6,250 nt of DNA from Nitrososphaerota archaeon (GTDB taxonomy: Archaea > Thermoproteota > EX4484-205 > JAAOZO01): the NCBI GenBank assembly GCA_011605715.1, contig JAAOZO010000032.1:1-6250 (forward strand), in the 5' to 3' direction. Below, piece by piece: positions 5,914-6,250 of the stretch (positions are counted from its first letter, which is position 1; each line of letters begins with the position of its first letter). The translations under genes were made by a program, and so were the position numbers. The notes under the pieces were generated by a model. The model saw nothing but the letters and a program-made list of their open reading frames with translations, was not told the origin of the DNA and searched no databases.

Positions 5914-6250
5914 ATGTTGAAGGCAGTAGTCTTTGACTTAGACGGCACGTTAACTAGCATTGCCTTTGACTACAAGAAAGCGAAGACTGAAGTTCTTTCT
6001 TTCTTAGTTAGTTCTGGGGTGAATGAAAGGTTGCTTGATGAAGCTAAGTCAATTTACTTAAACATAGAAGCCGCAGTAGGTTACATTAAGAAAGAATTTG
6101 GAGAAGACCGCGCTAGAGAAATAAGAAGAAAGGCGTTTGAAATAGTGGATAGCTACGAAAGACAAGAGATTGGGAAGACGTTCTTAAACGATGGTGCTCT
6201 AAGTTTAATTCATTGTATTAAGTCAAAGGGAATCAAAGTTGCAGTATGCA
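5914..6250 (+). CDS. HAD superfamily hydrolase, N-terminal part (cut by the window edge)
   Basis: The first 112 codons of a haloacid dehalogenase-superfamily hydrolase are present; the rest lies beyond the right edge. Motif I is plain: FDLDGTL (7-13), with Asp8 as predicted nucleophile and Asp10 as acid/base, which is the phosphatase/phosphomutase pattern. Residues about 18-95 are helical and charged, as expected for a C1-type cap. The last visible residues, IKVAVC (107-112), are the strand leading to motif II, whose Thr/Ser would come next. The ATG lies 3 bases after the mannosidase stop with no promoter or Shine-Dalgarno sequence seen between, so the two genes are almost certainly co-transcribed. 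A sugar-phosphate phosphatase or a phosphoglycolate phosphatase-like role is likely; the substrate cannot be told from this part. Confidence 0.9.
   Translation, partial: MLKAVVFDLDGTLTSIAFDYKKAKTEVLSFLVSSGVNERLLDEAKSIYLNIEAAVGYIKKEFGEDRAREIRRKAFEIVDSYERQEIGKTFLNDGALSLIHCIKSKGIKVAVC

Overview
The window is AT-rich and looks archaeal. Three genes are preceded by TATA-like boxes about 25-35 bases before the start codon, two with a good match to the BRE consensus RNWAAW upstream. No start codon has a convincing Shine-Dalgarno sequence, which suggests leaderless or very short-leader transcripts. Protein content (a ROK kinase with a CxCGxxGHWE zinc motif, a PadR regulator, a UroD/MtaA-superfamily protein and a GH2 beta-mannosidase) fits a thermophilic member of the Thermoproteota/Bathyarchaeia/Korarchaeota group. 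That placement is an inference from family resemblance; no marker gene is present.

Layout: bases 1-408 hold no gene I can support. A PadR-type winged-helix regulator is on the minus strand (409-927, TTG start). It is divergent from a plus-strand gene for a UroD-superfamily protein (1035-2264). The 107-bp gap between them carries both promoters and a perfect TTTTGC-N3-GCAAAA inverted repeat. Next come a ROK sugar kinase (2367-3335), a GH2 beta-mannosidase (3421-5910, possibly starting at 3430) and, 3 bases after the mannosidase stop, the first 112 codons of a HAD-superfamily hydrolase that runs off the right edge.

Proposed working (inference): manno-oligosaccharides or other beta-mannosides enter through a transporter that is not in this window. 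The cytosolic beta-mannosidase releases mannose and the ROK kinase phosphorylates the free hexose. The HAD protein may act on a phosphorylated metabolite. The UroD-like protein is not the haem-pathway enzyme and its substrate is unknown. PadR probably controls itself and its divergent neighbour, and perhaps the sugar genes.

The strongest non-coding signal is a perfect 9-bp-arm inverted repeat (2327-2350) lying directly over the kinase TATA box, a textbook position for a repressor operator. Other, unrelated inverted repeats sit near the remaining promoters.
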